Below, one piece after another: positions 53,825 through 64,000 of a DNA stretch of 64,000 bases (positions are counted from its first letter, which is position 1; each line of letters begins with the position of its first letter). The DNA is from Chloroflexaceae bacterium (GTDB lineage: Bacteria > Chloroflexota > Chloroflexia > Chloroflexales > Chloroflexaceae): contig JANQID010000048.1 of NCBI GenBank assembly GCA_028282325.1, positions 22,302-86,301 on the forward strand, read 5' to 3'. The translations under genes and the position numbers were made by a program. The notes beneath the pieces were generated by a model. It was not told the DNA's origin and did not search any database. It saw only the letters and a list, made by a program, of their open reading frames with translations.

Positions 53825-54331
53825 TTACGCCTGCTTGCGCATACTTGGGTTGGGTCCGCGACTACGGCTGCGCCGCTCAACCACCCAGGGTTCCTCAACA
53901 ACTGTCCCGCCTGCGGCCTCGATTTTCTGGCGCGCACTTGCCGAAAACTTATGCGCTCGCACAACCAGTGCCGCCGTTAACTCGCCATCGCCCAGAATTT
54001 TTACTGGCTGAGACTTGCGACGAATCACTCGCGCTTTGAGTAGATTCTCAGGAGTGACTTCAGTATCTGTTGGCCACGCATTTAACGCATCAACATTAAC
54101 GACTTGATATTCAACACGCCAGATATTGGTAAAGCCGCGCTTGAAGGGCATGCGCTTGACCAGACGATTCTGACCGCCTTCAAATGTGCGATAAGGGCCA
54201 GGACCGCTACGCGATTTCTGTCCCATCATACCCTTGCCGCCGGTTTTACCCTTGCCAGAACCGTAACCACGGCCAATACGCTTACTTTTACGCTTCGATC
54301 CTGGAGCCGGTTGCAAATCCTGGAGTTTCAT
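53825..54331 (-). CDS. rplO: Ribosomal protein uL15
   Basis: The 168-residue product has the Gly/Lys-rich N-terminus ([20 protein letters not shown], about 18-37) and a C-terminal [10 protein letters not shown]. Its ATG overlaps the rpmD stop as ATGA (54328-54331), implying translational coupling. The ~15-residue basic tail is a little longer than in E. coli. Confidence 0.96.
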   Translation of the reverse strand: MKLQDLQPAPGSKRKSKRIGRGYGSGKGKTGGKGMMGQKSRSGPGPYRTFEGGQNRLVKRMPFKRGFTNIWRVEYQVVNVDALNAWPTDTEVTPENLLKARVIRRKSQPVKILGDGELTAALVVRAHKFSASARQKIEAAGGTVVEEPWVVERRSRSRGPNPSMRKQA

Positions 54332-54525
54332 GCCTTTACCTCATCCTCAATTTCTTCAACCGTAACCAGGTGCCGAATCTTGAAAACCATGCCTCGAATA
54401 GCTGGAGTATTGGGCTTCACCACAACTTGATTCAGCTTGCGTAAACCCAACGACCGCATAGTCTCCTTCTGATCGCGGCCATAACCTATCATGCTCTTCT
54501 TATAGGTAATGCGCAACATACTCAT
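54328..54525 (-). CDS. rpmD: Ribosomal protein uL30
   Basis: The 65-residue product has [20 protein letters not shown] and [15 protein letters not shown], the family core. It starts within an ATGA overlap with rpsE and ends within another with rplO, so rpsE-rpmD-rplO are tightly coupled. Confidence 0.95.
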   Translation of the reverse strand: MSMLRITYKKSMIGYGRDQKETMRSLGLRKLNQVVVKPNTPAIRGMVFKIRHLVTVEEIEDEVKA

Positions 54526-55070
54526 GGCGTCGTCTCCTGGTCCGTCACCTCACGCCGCACGCGACGCTCATGCAATTCTTGCGGCGTCAAATCACGCTTC
54601 CGAGCAACATCGCTCAATGAAACTAGCTCAGACAGCGCCTGGAAAGCCGCTTTCACGACATTGATCGGGTTGTTGCTTCCCTGCACCTTCGAAAGCAGAT
54701 CGCGGATTCCTGCCGCCTCAACCACCGGACGAACCCCACGACCGGCAATAACCCCGGTACCCGGAGCCGCCGGGAGTATCATTACACTGGTCGAACCATA
54801 CCTCGCCACCACCTCATGGGGTATCGTTGTATTGACCAACGGAACTCGGATGAGATTCTTCTTCGCCGCTTCAGTCGCCTTACGAATGGACTCAGGCACT
54901 TCAGCAGCTTTCCCCATGCCAATGCCAACATGGCCTTTCCCATCGCCAACAACAACTACACTACTGAAGCTAAAGCGTCGACCGCCTTTGACTACTTTTG
55001 CCACGCGGTTGATCTGAATAACACGCTCTTCAAGCTCCAGATCTTCCCCACCAATACGTTTTCGCGCCAC
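54522..55070 (-). CDS. rpsE: Ribosomal protein uS5
   Basis: The 182-residue product has a double-stranded RNA-binding fold ([37 protein letters not shown]) and [15 protein letters not shown]. The start is GTG 55070: GGAGG lies four to five bases before it, and [17 protein letters not shown] matches family length. The longer ATG frame upstream overlaps the SD and is rejected. Confidence 0.95.
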   Translation of the reverse strand: MARKRIGGEDLELEERVIQINRVAKVVKGGRRFSFSSVVVVGDGKGHVGIGMGKAAEVPESIRKATEAAKKNLIRVPLVNTTIPHEVVARYGSTSVMILPAAPGTGVIAGRGVRPVVEAAGIRDLLSKVQGSNNPINVVKAAFQALSELVSLSDVARKRDLTPQELHERRVRREVTDQETTP

Positions 55071-55168
55071 GACACCTCCAGGTATATCGACAACGGGCAG
55101 CAATACCAGCAATCAAACGAGAACGCCTCGACAACATTAGTCACTGATTGGGAACTGCCTTCGTCTTG

Positions 55169-55534
55169 CTAAAAATCCAAACCTGCCTCACGAGCAGAGT
55201 CAGCCAAAGCCTTTATCCGTCCGTGATATTTATATCCGCCCCGGTCAAAGACCACTTTGACAACCCCTGCTTTCAGCGCTCGCTCGGCAACTCGTCGACC
55301 CACAGCCTGTGACTGAACAATTTTGCTTTGACCGTCCAGGGCCTCACGAAAATCCTTCTCGGTTGTCGAAGCAGCTACAAGCGTATGCCCTGACGCATCA
55401 TCAATAACCTGGGCATAGATATGCACATTACTGCGGAAAACGTTCAATCTTGGGCGTTCCGAAGTTCCCGAAACACGCTTACGAATGCGAAAATGCCGAC
55501 GCTTCCGCAATTCCTGGGATGTTCTGCGAGTCAT
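55169..55534 (-). CDS. rplR: Ribosomal protein uL18
   Basis: The 121-residue product has [20 protein letters not shown] (about 28-47) and the C-terminal [20 protein letters not shown], which contacts 5S rRNA. It lies in the normal L6-L18-S5 order. The gap to rpsE is 98 bp. Confidence 0.97.
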   Translation of the reverse strand: MTRRTSQELRKRRHFRIRKRVSGTSERPRLNVFRSNVHIYAQVIDDASGHTLVAASTTEKDFREALDGQSKIVQSQAVGRRVAERALKAGVVKVVFDRGGYKYHGRIKALADSAREAGLDF

Positions 55535-55635
55535 ACCTGCCTCACTGACACGAACAGAGATTGTATCCCCTGTTCATCATTATCGTCAACTTTTGCGTCT
55601 GCCAGCCAATCAACGATCGGCATAACGCCAGGATA

Positions 55636-56199
55636 TTACTTCTTCTTGCCAGCCTTACCGGCCTTCCGGCGGATGCGCTCTTCCAAATATTTGACACCCT
55701 TGCCTTTATACGGCTCCGGCGGGCGCAACGAGCGAATATAGGCGGCTTGCTCACCAACGACCTGCTTGTCGATCCCGCTTACAGTCAGCGGAAGCGGCTC
55801 GCTGGCGCTCTTCCGTTCACCAACAATATATGTGACGTGCGCCGGCGGGTCGAGGCGTACCGAATGCGAGAACCCAAGCTGGAGAACCAGCGTCTTACCT
55901 TCAAGCATGGCGCGGTAACCAACGCCATTTATCTCCAGTCGACGTTGCCACCCCTCAGTAACACCAACCACCATATTGGATAATAACGTTCGTGTTAGTC
56001 CATGAAGCGAGCGGTGCAATTTCCCATCAGAGGGACGACGCACCGTCAGTGTGCCATCCTCCTTCACAACTTCCATATCATGGTGAAACTGTTGCACCAG
56101 CATCCCCTTCGGGCCTTTCACCGTAATCTGGTTGTCGGGAGCAATTGTCACCTCAACGCCTTTGGGCAGAGGAATGGGTTTTTTTCCAATGCGTGACAC
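55636..56199 (-). CDS. rplF: Ribosomal protein uL6
   Basis: The 187-residue product has MSRIGKKPIPLPKGVEVTI and the C-terminal signature RPPEPYKGKGVKYLEE. Two copies of the uL6 fold are expected and the length is normal. It follows rpsH by 18 bp. Confidence 0.97.
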   Translation of the reverse strand: MSRIGKKPIPLPKGVEVTIAPDNQITVKGPKGMLVQQFHHDMEVVKEDGTLTVRRPSDGKLHRSLHGLTRTLLSNMVVGVTEGWQRRLEINGVGYRAMLEGKTLVLQLGFSHSVRLDPPAHVTYIVGERKSASEPLPLTVSGIDKQVVGEQAAYIRSLRPPEPYKGKGVKYLEERIRRKAGKAGKKK

Positions 56200-56217
56200 A
56201 ACCTTCCTCCTTCCACG

Positions 56218-56616
56218 CTACCAGACGTAGCAAAGCACTTCGCCGCCGACACGTTGCTTCCACGCTTCATGCCCCGCAAGTACGCCTTTGGGCGTCGAGA
56301 GAATGCTCAACCCCATACCACCGCGAACACGTGGAATATCGCCACGCTTGGTATATATCCGCAATCCTGGCTTACTTACTCGACGCAATCCTGTAATGAC
56401 CGGCTGGCGATCCGGCGTATACTTCAAACTAATCTCTATCGTATTAGAGGGATGGCCCTCCTGCACACTATAGTCTTTGATGAATCCTTCGCGCTTGAGA
56501 ATTTCAGCAATCGATAGTTTCATCTTTGAGGCAGGGATGACCACAGTCGCGTGGCGCGCCATGCAAGCATTACGAATACGTGTCAGCATGTCGCCAATTG
56601 GGTCATTAACGCTCAC
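56218..56616 (-). CDS. rpsH: Ribosomal protein uS8
   Basis: The 132-residue product has [18 protein letters not shown] (5-22), [14 protein letters not shown] and the C-terminal [20 protein letters not shown]. In E. coli uS8 represses the spc operon; no such site could be verified here. Confidence 0.97.
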   Translation of the reverse strand: MSVNDPIGDMLTRIRNACMARHATVVIPASKMKLSIAEILKREGFIKDYSVQEGHPSNTIEISLKYTPDRQPVITGLRRVSKPGLRIYTKRGDIPRVRGGMGLSILSTPKGVLAGHEAWKQRVGGEVLCYVW

Positions 56617-56696
56617 TGTGCTCCTCCTTGGAAATATTTCGGGAGTTGGTTTTTTCGTAACAGATCCACAAGTTCACAGCTCTCCTGTCCGAAATA

Positions 56697-56882
56697 CTAC
56701 CAACTGGATTTGATCACGCCAGGTATCAACCCTTTCAGGGCATGCTCACGAAAGCAAATGCGGCACATTCCAAATTTGCGCATATACGCGCGCGAACGAC
56801 CGCAGACTTTACAGCGATTGTATCTGCGCACCCGATATTTCTGTGGTCGCTGAGACTTTGCGATAAGTGATACTTTTGCCAA
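56697..56882 (-). CDS. rpsN: Ribosomal protein uS14, zinc-binding type Z
   Basis: The product is exactly 61 residues if started at TTG 56882, where AGGAGG lies five bases upstream; this is the usual length for type Z. It has CKVC and CRIC zinc pairs ([18 protein letters not shown], about 27-43). The longer ATG frame (56903) would place extra residues over the SD and is rejected. Confidence 0.95.
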   Translation of the reverse strand: MAKVSLIAKSQRPQKYRVRRYNRCKVCGRSRAYMRKFGMCRICFREHALKGLIPGVIKSSW

Positions 56883-56957
56883 ACAAACCTCCTGCACATA
56901 CATCGAGCTAGTTAGCTGCGCATCAGCCTTGATGAAGACGCGAGCTCCTGGCCCGAC

Positions 56958-57500
56958 CTAATCATGAAACGGCATTCCCAGACGCTTCAGAAGCGCATAA
57001 CCCTGTTCATCATCTGGAGCAGTAGTTACAATCGCAACCTCAAAGCCGCGGATTTTGTCAATCTTATCGTAGTCGATATCTGGAAAGACTATCTGCTCGC
57101 GTAAACCCAGGCTATAATTCCCACGACCATCAAAGGCGCGCCGACTAATCCCGCGGAAATCACGAATACGCGGCAGAGCAAGGTTAATCAGTCTATCCAG
57201 AAAATCATACATCCGTTCTCCGCGCAACGTCGCCATCGCTCCAATTGCCATACCTTGACGCACTTTGAAGGACGCAATCGACTTTTTCGCACGCGTGATG
57301 ACGGGCTTCTGGAGGCTTATTGTCGTCAGATCAGCTACTGCTGCCTCAAGCGCCTTGGCATTCTGAATCGCTTCGCCTACACCCACATTGACCACAATCT
57401 TGGTCACACGCGGAACCTGCATCACTGTCTTGAAATTGAACTCCTGCACCAACGCAGGAACAATTTCGTTTTTATACTTTTCCTTGAGTCGAGCCGTCAT
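56958..57500 (-). CDS. rplE: Ribosomal protein uL5
   Basis: The 180-residue product has [20 protein letters not shown] (about 27-46), [14 protein letters not shown], and ends with [12 protein letters not shown]. uL5 binds 5S rRNA and P-site tRNA. It lies between rplX and rpsN as usual. Confidence 0.97.
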   Translation of the reverse strand: MTARLKEKYKNEIVPALVQEFNFKTVMQVPRVTKIVVNVGVGEAIQNAKALEAAVADLTTISLQKPVITRAKKSIASFKVRQGMAIGAMATLRGERMYDFLDRLINLALPRIRDFRGISRRAFDGRGNYSLGLREQIVFPDIDYDKIDKIRGFEVAIVTTAPDDEQGYALLKRLGMPFHD

Positions 57501-57562
57501 TTCTTACTCCTCAGGGGACTGGAAAAAGCCGCTTGCCTCTTCCGACCCTGATGCATACGAAA

Positions 57563-57895
57563 TCAGTTATCAACGACCGCATCACACGCTTTGCAGTAGC
57601 GTACTTTGCGCGAACGGCCTTTATGATCTGTTTCTTCAAGAAACCGCATACCGGTACGCGACGCACGCTCGCAACTCGGGCAAATCAACATCACGTTCGA
57701 TGCATCAAGCGGGGCTTCCTTTTCGATGATGCCACCTGGCTTGCCCGGCCCCCGCGGGCGCGTGTGGCGCTTGACAATATTCAGCCCTTCCACAACAACA
57801 CGCCGACTACGCGGAAGCGCTTGCTTGATTTTGCCGCGCTGACCCTTGTCTTTACCGGCAATAATCAGCACTTCATCACCTGTCTTCACGTGCAT
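57563..57895 (-). CDS. rplX: Ribosomal protein uL24
   Basis: The 110-residue product has a KOW motif ([20 protein letters not shown]) and a C-terminal zinc ribbon-like stretch (LICPSCERASRTGMRF, YCKACD). Its ATG overlaps the rplN stop as TGATG, giving coupling. The GTG one codon upstream is less likely. Confidence 0.96.
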   Translation of the reverse strand: MHVKTGDEVLIIAGKDKGQRGKIKQALPRSRRVVVEGLNIVKRHTRPRGPGKPGGIIEKEAPLDASNVMLICPSCERASRTGMRFLEETDHKGRSRKVRYCKACDAVVDN

Positions 57896-58263
57896 CACAA
57901 CACCTCTGGGGCTAACGAAACTATCTTCATAAACTGCTTCTCGCGCAGTTCACGAGCCACCGGGCCAAAGATACGTGTACCGCGGGGATTATTCTCCTTA
58001 CCAATAATCACCGCCGCATTATCATCAAACCGAATATGCGACCCATCCGGACGACCATACTCCTTTGCAGTGCGAACGATAACTGCGCGTACGACGTCGC
58101 CCTTCTTCACAGCCCCGCCAGGCGAAGCCACTTTGACGGAAGCAACGATAACATCGCCAACATGGCCATATTTCACGCGCGAACCGCCCAGCACGCGGAT
58201 GCACATAACTTCTTTAGCGCCGGTATTATCGGCAACTTTCAAGCGCGTCTGTGGCTGGATCAT
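57895..58263 (-). CDS. rplN: Ribosomal protein uL14
   Basis: The 122-residue product has [28 protein letters not shown] and the [14 protein letters not shown] signature. It is 2 bp after rpsQ and overlaps rplX. Confidence 0.97.
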   Translation of the reverse strand: MIQPQTRLKVADNTGAKEVMCIRVLGGSRVKYGHVGDVIVASVKVASPGGAVKKGDVVRAVIVRTAKEYGRPDGSHIRFDDNAAVIIGKENNPRGTRIFGPVARELREKQFMKIVSLAPEVL

Positions 58264-58265
58264 AG

Positions 58266-58541
58266 CTATAACTCCTCGCCACGCTGAACGATCTCAACTA
58301 CTCGCCAGCGTTTCATCTTGCTCATCGGGCGGCTCTCTTCAATCCGCACGATATCGCCTATACGACACGCATTCTCTTCATCATGTGCATGGAACTTGTT
58401 GGTCTTGCGGATAATCTTCCGGTAAAGCCGATGCGGCTTGAGATAATCCACCGCAACAACGACAGTCTTATCCATCTTATCGCTAATAACACGCCCAACT
58501 TTGACTTGCTTTCGCGATTTTTCCTGGGGTTCGCTTACCAT
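58266..58541 (-). CDS. rpsQ: Ribosomal protein uS17
   Basis: The 91-residue OB-fold protein has [20 protein letters not shown] (about 17-36) and [20 protein letters not shown]. The N-terminus ([11 protein letters not shown]) is a short polar extension. It follows rpmC by 48 bp. Confidence 0.97.
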   Translation of the reverse strand: MVSEPQEKSRKQVKVGRVISDKMDKTVVVAVDYLKPHRLYRKIIRKTNKFHAHDEENACRIGDIVRIEESRPMSKMKRWRVVEIVQRGEEL

Positions 58542-58589
58542 AATAATTCGACCTCATCCTGCCCAAGAAGCCTATCCCTATAGGAGATA

Positions 58590-58793
58590 TCAGAGCAGTT
58601 CTTGTTCCAGCTCACGCTCACGCAGAATTGTTTTAATCCGTGCAATATCGCGCCGCACCTGGCGAGAGCGCGCAACATTGGTTAATTTACCCATCACCTT
58701 CTGAAAGCGCAAATTGAAGAGTTCCTTGTAATACTCGTTAAGTTGCGCTTCCAGTTTCTCATTATCAAGGGTACGCAGCTCACTCGCCTTCAC
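58590..58793 (-). CDS. rpmC: Ribosomal protein uL29
   Basis: The 67-residue helical protein has [20 protein letters not shown] and [17 protein letters not shown] with [16 protein letters not shown]. Its start overlaps the last 14 bp of rplP, a common arrangement that implies coupling. Confidence 0.97.
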   Translation of the reverse strand: MKASELRTLDNEKLEAQLNEYYKELFNLRFQKVMGKLTNVARSRQVRRDIARIKTILRERELEQELL

Positions 58794-59214
58794 TGGTCAC
58801 CTCCACCTCATCGCGTGCGACGATCTTGCACGATATTGGAAGCTTCTGGGCTGCACGACGCAAGGCTTCAGCCGCCAACTCTTCGCGCACACCACCGAGT
58901 TCAAACATCACGCGACCCGGTTTCACAACCGCAACCCAATGATCCACAGCGCCTTTACCGCCGCCCATACGCGTTTCAGCAGGCTTTTGCGTCACCGGCT
59001 TATCAGGAAAGATGCGAATCCACACCTTACCACCACGCTTCACATAACCAGTAATCGTACGACGAGCCGCCTCAATTTGTCGGCTGGTTATCCAGGTTCC
59101 CTCCAGCGCCATTAAGCCATAGTCGCCAAACGTCACGGTGTTGCCGCGTTGTGATAACCCCTTATTACGACCGCGATGCATTTTGCGGTACTTCGTACGC
59201 TTGGGCATCAGCAT
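58780..59214 (-). CDS. rplP: Ribosomal protein uL16
   Basis: The 144-residue product has [36 protein letters not shown] (about 60-77) and [26 protein letters not shown] seven bases before fixes ATG 59214 (MLMPKR); the second ATG at 59208 is possible. It follows rpsC by 18 bp. Confidence 0.97.
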   Translation of the reverse strand: MLMPKRTKYRKMHRGRNKGLSQRGNTVTFGDYGLMALEGTWITSRQIEAARRTITGYVKRGGKVWIRIFPDKPVTQKPAETRMGGGKGAVDHWVAVVKPGRVMFELGGVREELAAEALRRAAQKLPISCKIVARDEVEVTSEGE

Positions 59215-59231
59215 TGTCGTTCCTCCTCAAT

Positions 59232-59909
59232 TTATGCCCGTGCGCCGCCGGTTTGCTGCTCCGCCGCAGCTTTGCCAGGTTGATCCGGAAAGATTTCGCC
59301 TTTGTAAATCCACACCTTTACGCCGATTCGGCCATACGTTGTATGCGCATGCACCTGAGCATAGTCGATATCTGCACGCAGCGTGTGGCGCGGAACCCGA
59401 CCTTCGTTTTCATCCTGAATACGCGCCATTTCAGAGCCAGCCAGACGCCCCGAACAACGAATCTTAATTCCCTGCGCACCAAGGCGCATCGCACGTTGGA
59501 CAGCCTGCTTCATAGCTCGCTTGTACGAAACGCGCTTATTGATCTGTTCGGCAATCGATTCGGCTACCAGTTGAGCATCAAGCTCCGGCTGATGCACCTC
59601 CTGGATATTGAGCTTGATCTTCTTGCCAGTCGTCTGCTCCAGCGAGTTCTTTAACAGATCAACATTAGCGCCACGCTTGCCAATCACAATTCCAGGCTTC
59701 GCGGTATAGACCGTTATCTCGACTTTATTGGCAGAGCGCTCGATAGAAATATGCGAGATCCCGGCATTTTGCAGTTCTTTGCTAATCAGTTTACGAAGAG
59801 CTAGATCTTCGTGCAGTTGCTCAGTATATCCACGATCAGCAAACCAATTTGACTGCCAACCCTTGATGTAACCTAGACGGAAACCAATTGGATGCACTTT
59901 ACGTCCCAA
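59232..59909 (-). CDS. rpsC: Ribosomal protein uS3
   Basis: The 225-residue product has [20 protein letters not shown], the KH motif [19 protein letters not shown] (about 75-94) and the C-terminal [21 protein letters not shown] 115 bp gap separates it from rplV, without another gene. Confidence 0.97.
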   Translation of the reverse strand: MGRKVHPIGFRLGYIKGWQSNWFADRGYTEQLHEDLALRKLISKELQNAGISHISIERSANKVEITVYTAKPGIVIGKRGANVDLLKNSLEQTTGKKIKLNIQEVHQPELDAQLVAESIAEQINKRVSYKRAMKQAVQRAMRLGAQGIKIRCSGRLAGSEMARIQDENEGRVPRHTLRADIDYAQVHAHTTYGRIGVKVWIYKGEIFPDQPGKAAAEQQTGGARA

Positions 59910-60024
59910 TACAAACCTCCGCAGCAGTCATACACGCAGTAATCAGCCTCCCGCACAAAACCATAACCGGCAATTGTTGTGGCATCATATCAGGATATGT
60001 CAAGCAACTACTGGTGACTTAAGA

Positions 60025-60366
60025 TTAAAACGCCTCGCCATCGTCTACAACCACGGTAATATGGGTCGTTCGCTTACGGATTCGATTCGCCATACCGCGT
60101 GCTCGTGGCATAAACCGTTTGAGCGCCGGCCCTTCATCAGCGAAAATCGTATGCACAAACAGCTTATCCGGCTCCATATCAAAGTTATTCTCAGCGTTTG
60201 CCGCAGCCGACTTAATCGTGCGAGCCACATCTCGCGCTGCTTTATGCGGCATATATTTTAGAATCGCAAGCGCTTCGCCGACTGGCTTTCCCCGAACAAG
60301 GTCAACAACCAGGCGAACCTTGAGCGGCGAAATGCGCACATACTTAGTTATTGCCTTCGCTTGCAT
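60025..60366 (-). CDS. rplV: Ribosomal protein uL22
   Basis: The 113-residue product has [40 protein letters not shown] and the beta-hairpin tip [20 protein letters not shown] that lines the exit tunnel, all canonical. Confidence 0.97.
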   Translation of the reverse strand: MQAKAITKYVRISPLKVRLVVDLVRGKPVGEALAILKYMPHKAARDVARTIKSAAANAENNFDMEPDKLFVHTIFADEGPALKRFMPRARGMANRIRKRTTHITVVVDDGEAF

Positions 60367-60454
60367 GTTTCAAGCTTTCTATACGTACACGACGACTTCT
60401 ACAACGCCATAATCGTTGTTATCCGTAACTGTTTCTCGCAGCAGGGCAACTCAC

Positions 60455-60742
60455 TTACTTCATCTTGCCACGCTTGTCAGCTTTCTTGCCGCCATGTCCT
60501 CGAAACAACCGAGTCGGCGCAAACTCGCCCAACTTGTGGCCAACCATATTCTCAGTCACATAGACCGGAACATGGCGGCGGCCATCGTGTACGGCAATCG
60601 TATGCCCTATCATCTGCGGGAAAATCGTTGAGTCACGTGACCATGTCCGCAACACCCGCTTCTCATTTGACCGATTCATTTCTTCGATGCGGTAGAGCAA
60701 CCGTACATCGACAAATGGACCTTTTTTAGAAGAACGAGCCAT
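60455..60742 (-). CDS. rpsS: Ribosomal protein uS19
   Basis: The 95-residue product has [40 protein letters not shown] and [20 protein letters not shown], the family signature. It lies 32 bp after rplB. Confidence 0.97.
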   Translation of the reverse strand: MARSSKKGPFVDVRLLYRIEEMNRSNEKRVLRTWSRDSTIFPQMIGHTIAVHDGRRHVPVYVTENMVGHKLGEFAPTRLFRGHGGKKADKRGKMK

Positions 60743-60774
60743 AGCTGCTCCTAATCGAATAGCACTAACACGAC

Positions 60775-61599
60775 TTAGTTCTTGCGTCGCCGCACAATGA
60801 AGCGATCCGTGCGCGGATTACGGCGCGTCTTCTTGCCCAGTGCCGGCTTGCCCCATTTGGTCTTCGGAGGCATGCCTCGCGGCGCACGCCCCTCGCCGCC
60901 ACCGTGGGGATGGTCACGCGGGTTCATTACTGATCCCCGAACAGTCGGACGACGACCCATCCAACGTGCGCGTCCCGCCTTGCCCAACCGGATGTTCTGA
61001 TGGTCAATATTGCCTACCTGGCCAATAGTAGCCATGCATCGCATATGAACTTTTCGTATTTCGCCGGAAGGCAGACGAATCGTCGCATAGTCGCCTTCTT
61101 TCGCCATCAACTGGGCAGAATTCCCGGCGCTACGAACCATAACCCCGCCGCGGCCGATCTCCAACTCGATATTGTGGATCTGCGTACCGAGCGGTATCTC
61201 GGATATTGGCAGCGCATTGCCAACGCGGATATCAGCGCCTGGCCCGCTCATCACGCTATCACCAACCTTCAAGCCGACCGGACACAAAATGTAGCGCTTT
61301 TCCCCATCTACGTAGTTGAGCAATGCAATCCGCGCACTGCGGTTAGGATCATATTCTATCGCCGCAACTTTTGCCGGGATCGAGTGCTTGTTGCGCTTAA
61401 AATCGATAATCCGATAAAAGCGCTTATGACCGCCGCCACGGTGTCGCGTCGTAATCCGGCCACGATTATTCCGCCCCCCTTGCTTGCGCAATGGTTCGAT
61501 CAGGCTTGGCTCTGGCCGCTTTTTGGTAATCTCCTCGAACGTGGAGACTGACATATTGCGGCGACCCGCCGATGTCGGCTTATAACGTCGAACACCCAT
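60775..61599 (-). CDS. rplB: Ribosomal protein uL2
   Basis: The 274-residue product has [20 protein letters not shown] (about 54-73), the peptidyl-transferase-proximal [21 protein letters not shown] (about 220-240) and a basic C-terminus [13 protein letters not shown]. It follows rplW by 66 bp. Confidence 0.97.
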   Translation of the reverse strand: MGVRRYKPTSAGRRNMSVSTFEEITKKRPEPSLIEPLRKQGGRNNRGRITTRHRGGGHKRFYRIIDFKRNKHSIPAKVAAIEYDPNRSARIALLNYVDGEKRYILCPVGLKVGDSVMSGPGADIRVGNALPISEIPLGTQIHNIELEIGRGGVMVRSAGNSAQLMAKEGDYATIRLPSGEIRKVHMRCMATIGQVGNIDHQNIRLGKAGRARWMGRRPTVRGSVMNPRDHPHGGGEGRAPRGMPPKTKWGKPALGKKTRRNPRTDRFIVRRRKN

Positions 61600-61665
61600 T
61601 ACTTCTATTCTCCTGATGCAGATCGTACGTCGAATTGAGCCGCTGCACAGATCTGCGCCTCAGCA

Positions 61666-61947
61666 CTACCCTTCAAAGAGATCGATCCGATCGCCTGGAG
61701 CAAGGGTAACGATTGCTTTTTTCCATGCGCGCGTGTAGCCAAATTCTCGACCGCGTCGGCGCTGTTTTCCCCGAACATTGACGGTATGAACATCAGTCAC
61801 CGCTACATCAAAAATACGCTCAATCGCCTGCCTGATTTGCGGTTTGGTAGCATTACGAGCCACCTCGAACGTATATTTGTTCAGTTCCATCAACATCGTG
61901 TTTTTTTCAGTGATCAGCGGTCGGATAATGATCTGGTAATCGTTCAT
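61666..61947 (-). CDS. rplW: Ribosomal protein uL23
   Basis: The 93-residue product has YQIIIRPLITEKNTMLMELN and TKPQIRQAIERIFDVAVTDV, with the loop VRGKQRRRGREFGYTRAWKK. It overlaps rplD by an ATGA and ends with a short acidic tail. Confidence 0.97.
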   Translation of the reverse strand: MNDYQIIIRPLITEKNTMLMELNKYTFEVARNATKPQIRQAIERIFDVAVTDVHTVNVRGKQRRRGREFGYTRAWKKAIVTLAPGDRIDLFEG

Positions 61948-62663
61948 ACCGCCTCCCCGCCGGCAATATTCGATGTCCCTGCCGCGCCGGTGGTTTGCAA
62001 CACAATCCCTGGCGTACGCGCCAGGGTCGTCTTGCTATCCAGATAGCTCTCTACCACCATCACCGATGCCTTCGGCATAATGATATTATCAAAGTGCAGC
62101 AGATCGACAACGTTCAAATAGTGCGCCCACACTGTTTTAATACCCGGCAGATTCCGCGCCGAACGATAAATCACTTCGTTTTGCTCATTCTTCTGATCCA
62201 GAACGAACAAGGTCTTGCCATTCAAGCTATGTGCAGCAAGAAACGAAAGCACATCTTTGGTGCGCGGCGCAGTAAACTCGATCGCATCAACAAAACGAAT
62301 TTGCTCGCTTGCCTGCTTGGCCGAAAGAGCAGATCGCACCGCCAGACGACGCATCTTGCGCGGCATTTTCTTCTCATACGAACGCGGATGCGGACCATGA
62401 GCGATACCGCCGCCCGGACGATGAGAGGCGCGAATAGAGCCCTGACGCGCACGCCCTGTCCCCTTCTGGCGATAGAGTTTACGTGTGCTGCCCCGAACTT
62501 CGCCGCGATTCAGCGTATTGTGTGTTCCCAGGCGCGCATTGGCAAATTGACGCACCATTGCTTGATGCATAATGGCTACGTTCGGCTCAATACCGAAGAC
62601 GTAATCACTGATTTCAATTGTATCAATCTGCTCGCCTGCCTGATTGTAAAGCTTCGCTTGCAT
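61944..62663 (-). CDS. rplD: Ribosomal protein uL4
   Basis: The 239-residue product has the tunnel loop RKLYRQKGTGRARQGSIRAS (about 61-80) and RPGGGIAHGPHPRSYEKKMP. The last ~20 residues (TTGAAGTSNIAGGEAV) extend beyond the usual end. In E. coli uL4 represses the S10 operon; no leader structure was verified here. Confidence 0.96.
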   Translation of the reverse strand: MQAKLYNQAGEQIDTIEISDYVFGIEPNVAIMHQAMVRQFANARLGTHNTLNRGEVRGSTRKLYRQKGTGRARQGSIRASHRPGGGIAHGPHPRSYEKKMPRKMRRLAVRSALSAKQASEQIRFVDAIEFTAPRTKDVLSFLAAHSLNGKTLFVLDQKNEQNEVIYRSARNLPGIKTVWAHYLNVVDLLHFDNIIMPKASVMVVESYLDSKTTLARTPGIVLQTTGAAGTSNIAGGEAV

Positions 62664-62762
62664 CCTAAAAACTCCTCAGCTATCAGCCATATGACGAATG
62701 TCATCAAGCCTAAACCGCTTGCCCTGTATACGAACAGATGCTGACGGCTGAATGCTGTAGGC

Positions 62763-63392
62763 TTATGCCTTTACCGCACGTCGTATCTCTAACAAACCAT
62801 TTCGTGCTCCGGGAACCGATCCCCGGACCAATAGAAGGTTTTTTTCAGGAATAGTTTCCACAACTTCAAGATTTTGAACTGTGACACGTTTTCCGCCCAT
62901 GCGGCCCGCCATACGCAAGCCTTTCCAGACGCGACCCGGAGCAGTTCCTGCACCAATTGAGCCAGGGGCGCGCAGGCGATCGCTCTGACCGTGAGTCTTG
63001 GGGCCGCCGCGGAAACCATGGCGCTTGACAACACCTGCGAAACCACGGCCTTTCGATGTTCCTGAAATATCTACAAGTTGACCTGGCTGAAAGAAATCAA
63101 CCTTGATAATATCGCCAACCTTGTAATCCGAAGGATTATCTGCACGAAACTCGCGAAGGTAGCGAACGAGAACGCCAGCGCCCTTTAGATGTCCTTGCTG
63201 AGGACTCGTCAATTTACGCGCCGGGATTTCGGTGAAGCCAATCTGCACAGCTTCATAGCCATCACGATCGCGATTGCGAATCTGCGTTACAACACATGGC
63301 CCCACGACAATGGCTGTTACCGGTATTACTTCGCCTTTATCGCTAAATACCTGTGTCATTCCAACTTTTCGTCCGAGCAAACCTCTAATCAT
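62763..63392 (-). CDS. rplC: Ribosomal protein uL3
   Basis: The 209-residue product starts [20 protein letters not shown], with the signature [20 protein letters not shown] (about 127-146). GGAGG seven bases before fixes ATG 63392; the longer frame is rejected. A ~99 bp gap follows before rplD. Confidence 0.97.
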   Translation of the reverse strand: MIRGLLGRKVGMTQVFSDKGEVIPVTAIVVGPCVVTQIRNRDRDGYEAVQIGFTEIPARKLTSPQQGHLKGAGVLVRYLREFRADNPSDYKVGDIIKVDFFQPGQLVDISGTSKGRGFAGVVKRHGFRGGPKTHGQSDRLRAPGSIGAGTAPGRVWKGLRMAGRMGGKRVTVQNLEVVETIPEKNLLLVRGSVPGARNGLLEIRRAVKA

Positions 63393-63505
63393 TGTATTTC
63401 CTCCGCAGCATGTGGTGAGGTTAAACACACATTGGCTGCTTTACCTACCAATAATCATTTACAAAATATCAACCGAGACGCCGGCTTGACATCGATACAC
63501 GTCGA

Positions 63506-63814
63506 CTACAGCTTAATCTCAATATCAACGCCAGACGGAAGACTCAGCTTCATCAGCGCGTTAATCGTTTGCTGGCTTGGATCTAACACATCGATTAAGC
63601 GCTTATGGGTCCTGATTTCAAACTGCTCCTGCGAGTCTTTGTCAATAAAGGATGAGCGAATGACGCTATACTTTTCAATTTTCGTAGGAAGCGGCACTGG
63701 CCCAGCAACCAGAGCCCCTGTACGCTCAGCAGCATCAACGATCTGCCGCGCGGATTGATCCAGAATCTTGTGATCGTACGCTTTCAGACGAATGCGCACT
63801 TTCTGCTTGGCCAT
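63506..63814 (-). CDS. rpsJ: Ribosomal protein uS10
   Basis: The 102-residue product starts [20 protein letters not shown] and has the [20 protein letters not shown] signature with [21 protein letters not shown] precedes ATG 63814; the longer frame to 63868 is unsupported. It lies 78 bp after tuf, so the S10 operon continues from the str operon. Confidence 0.97.
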   Translation of the reverse strand: MAKQKVRIRLKAYDHKILDQSARQIVDAAERTGALVAGPVPLPTKIEKYSVIRSSFIDKDSQEQFEIRTHKRLIDVLDPSQQTINALMKLSLPSGVDIEIKL

Positions 63815-63892
63815 ACAACGCTCCTTGAAAGAAACGAGAGTGATAGCTGTCTCCGATAGGCTACTCACTCTCGCTTCAAGAAAATCTCAAGT

Positions 63893-64000
63893 CTACTCAA
63901 CGATCTTGGTGACGACACCCGCGCCGACGGTGCGTCCGCCTTCGCGGATGGCGAACCGCAAGCCTTCCTCAATCGCCACCGGCACTATCAGCTCCACCCC
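63893..64000 (-). CDS. tuf: Elongation factor Tu, C-terminal 35 residues (cut by window edge)
   Basis: The frame reads [20 protein letters not shown] and ends [15 protein letters not shown], the invariant EF-Tu C-terminus (domain III). The stop is TAG at 63893-63895. Its third codon positions are visibly more GC-rich than those of its neighbours, as expected for a very highly expressed gene. The rest lies beyond the window. Confidence 0.93.
   Translation of the reverse strand, partial: GVELIVPVAIEEGLRFAIREGGRTVGAGVVTKIVE

Noticed and set aside
57533..58414. 293-codon plus-strand frame opposite rplX, rplN and rpsQ
   Set aside because: It is a shadow of three ribosomal genes with conserved lengths and overlaps.

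Overview
The window looks like chromosomal DNA of a Chloroflexota bacterium of the class Chloroflexia (Roseiflexus/Chloroflexus/Herpetosiphon-like). The reasons are the Tad pilus genes of Chloroflexia type, an archaeal-type isopentenyl phosphate kinase, a decaprenyl-phosphate phosphoribosyltransferase, a CrtI-family desaturase, and ribosomal proteins and RpoA that begin and read like those of this class. The genus cannot be fixed from the sequence alone. No phage, transposase or CRISPR array is present; the only mobile-like piece is a ~113 bp MITE-like inverted repeat.

Layout. (1) Positions 1-6172, minus strand: a five-gene operon with a clear sigma70-type promoter. It encodes a bitopic DUF6754-like protein, two six-helix membrane proteins, a ~1060-residue acidic protein with about 26 short Trp-Leu motifs, and the N-terminal part of a MutL/GlmL-like ASKHA ATPase cut by the window edge. 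No described function joins them. (2) 6187-7128: three small genes (unknown, SRPBCC, RemB/DUF370-like), then the MITE-like element. (3) 7329-14618: orphan Clp-N protein plus recG; degV; rdgB-MBL hydrolase-ilvE. (4) 14762-17587, plus strand: UbiA-type prenyltransferase, isopentenyl phosphate kinase, SpoIIM-family protein. (5) 17604-32688, minus strand: a Tad locus (two TadE-like proteins, a TadG-like VWA protein, a secreted Kelch-like protein, CpaB, CpaE, TadA, TadB, TadC, DUF192) followed by a GT-C-like membrane protein. No Flp pilin and no prepilin peptidase are seen. (6) 32887-41012, plus strand: unknown gene, MiaB-type methylthiotransferase, TPR protein, a three-gene unit with a second TadA paralogue and an AAA+ ATPase, and a carotenoid desaturase. 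(7) 41013-41709: 0.7 kb without genes, carrying a promoter, many short helices and a 17-bp terminator-like hairpin; this is a candidate structured non-coding RNA. (8) 41710-46132, minus: fabD, fabH, rpmF, DUF177, coiled-coil gene, coaD, rsmD. (9) 46290-64000, minus: the tuf-S10-spc-alpha ribosomal superoperon (tuf partial) ending with truA, rplM and rpsI. The usual map gene is missing between adk and infA.

Starts were chosen by Shine-Dalgarno position and family alignment from memory; several are GTG or TTG, and one gene appears to lack any standard start codon behind a near-perfect SD. No database search or folding program was run.
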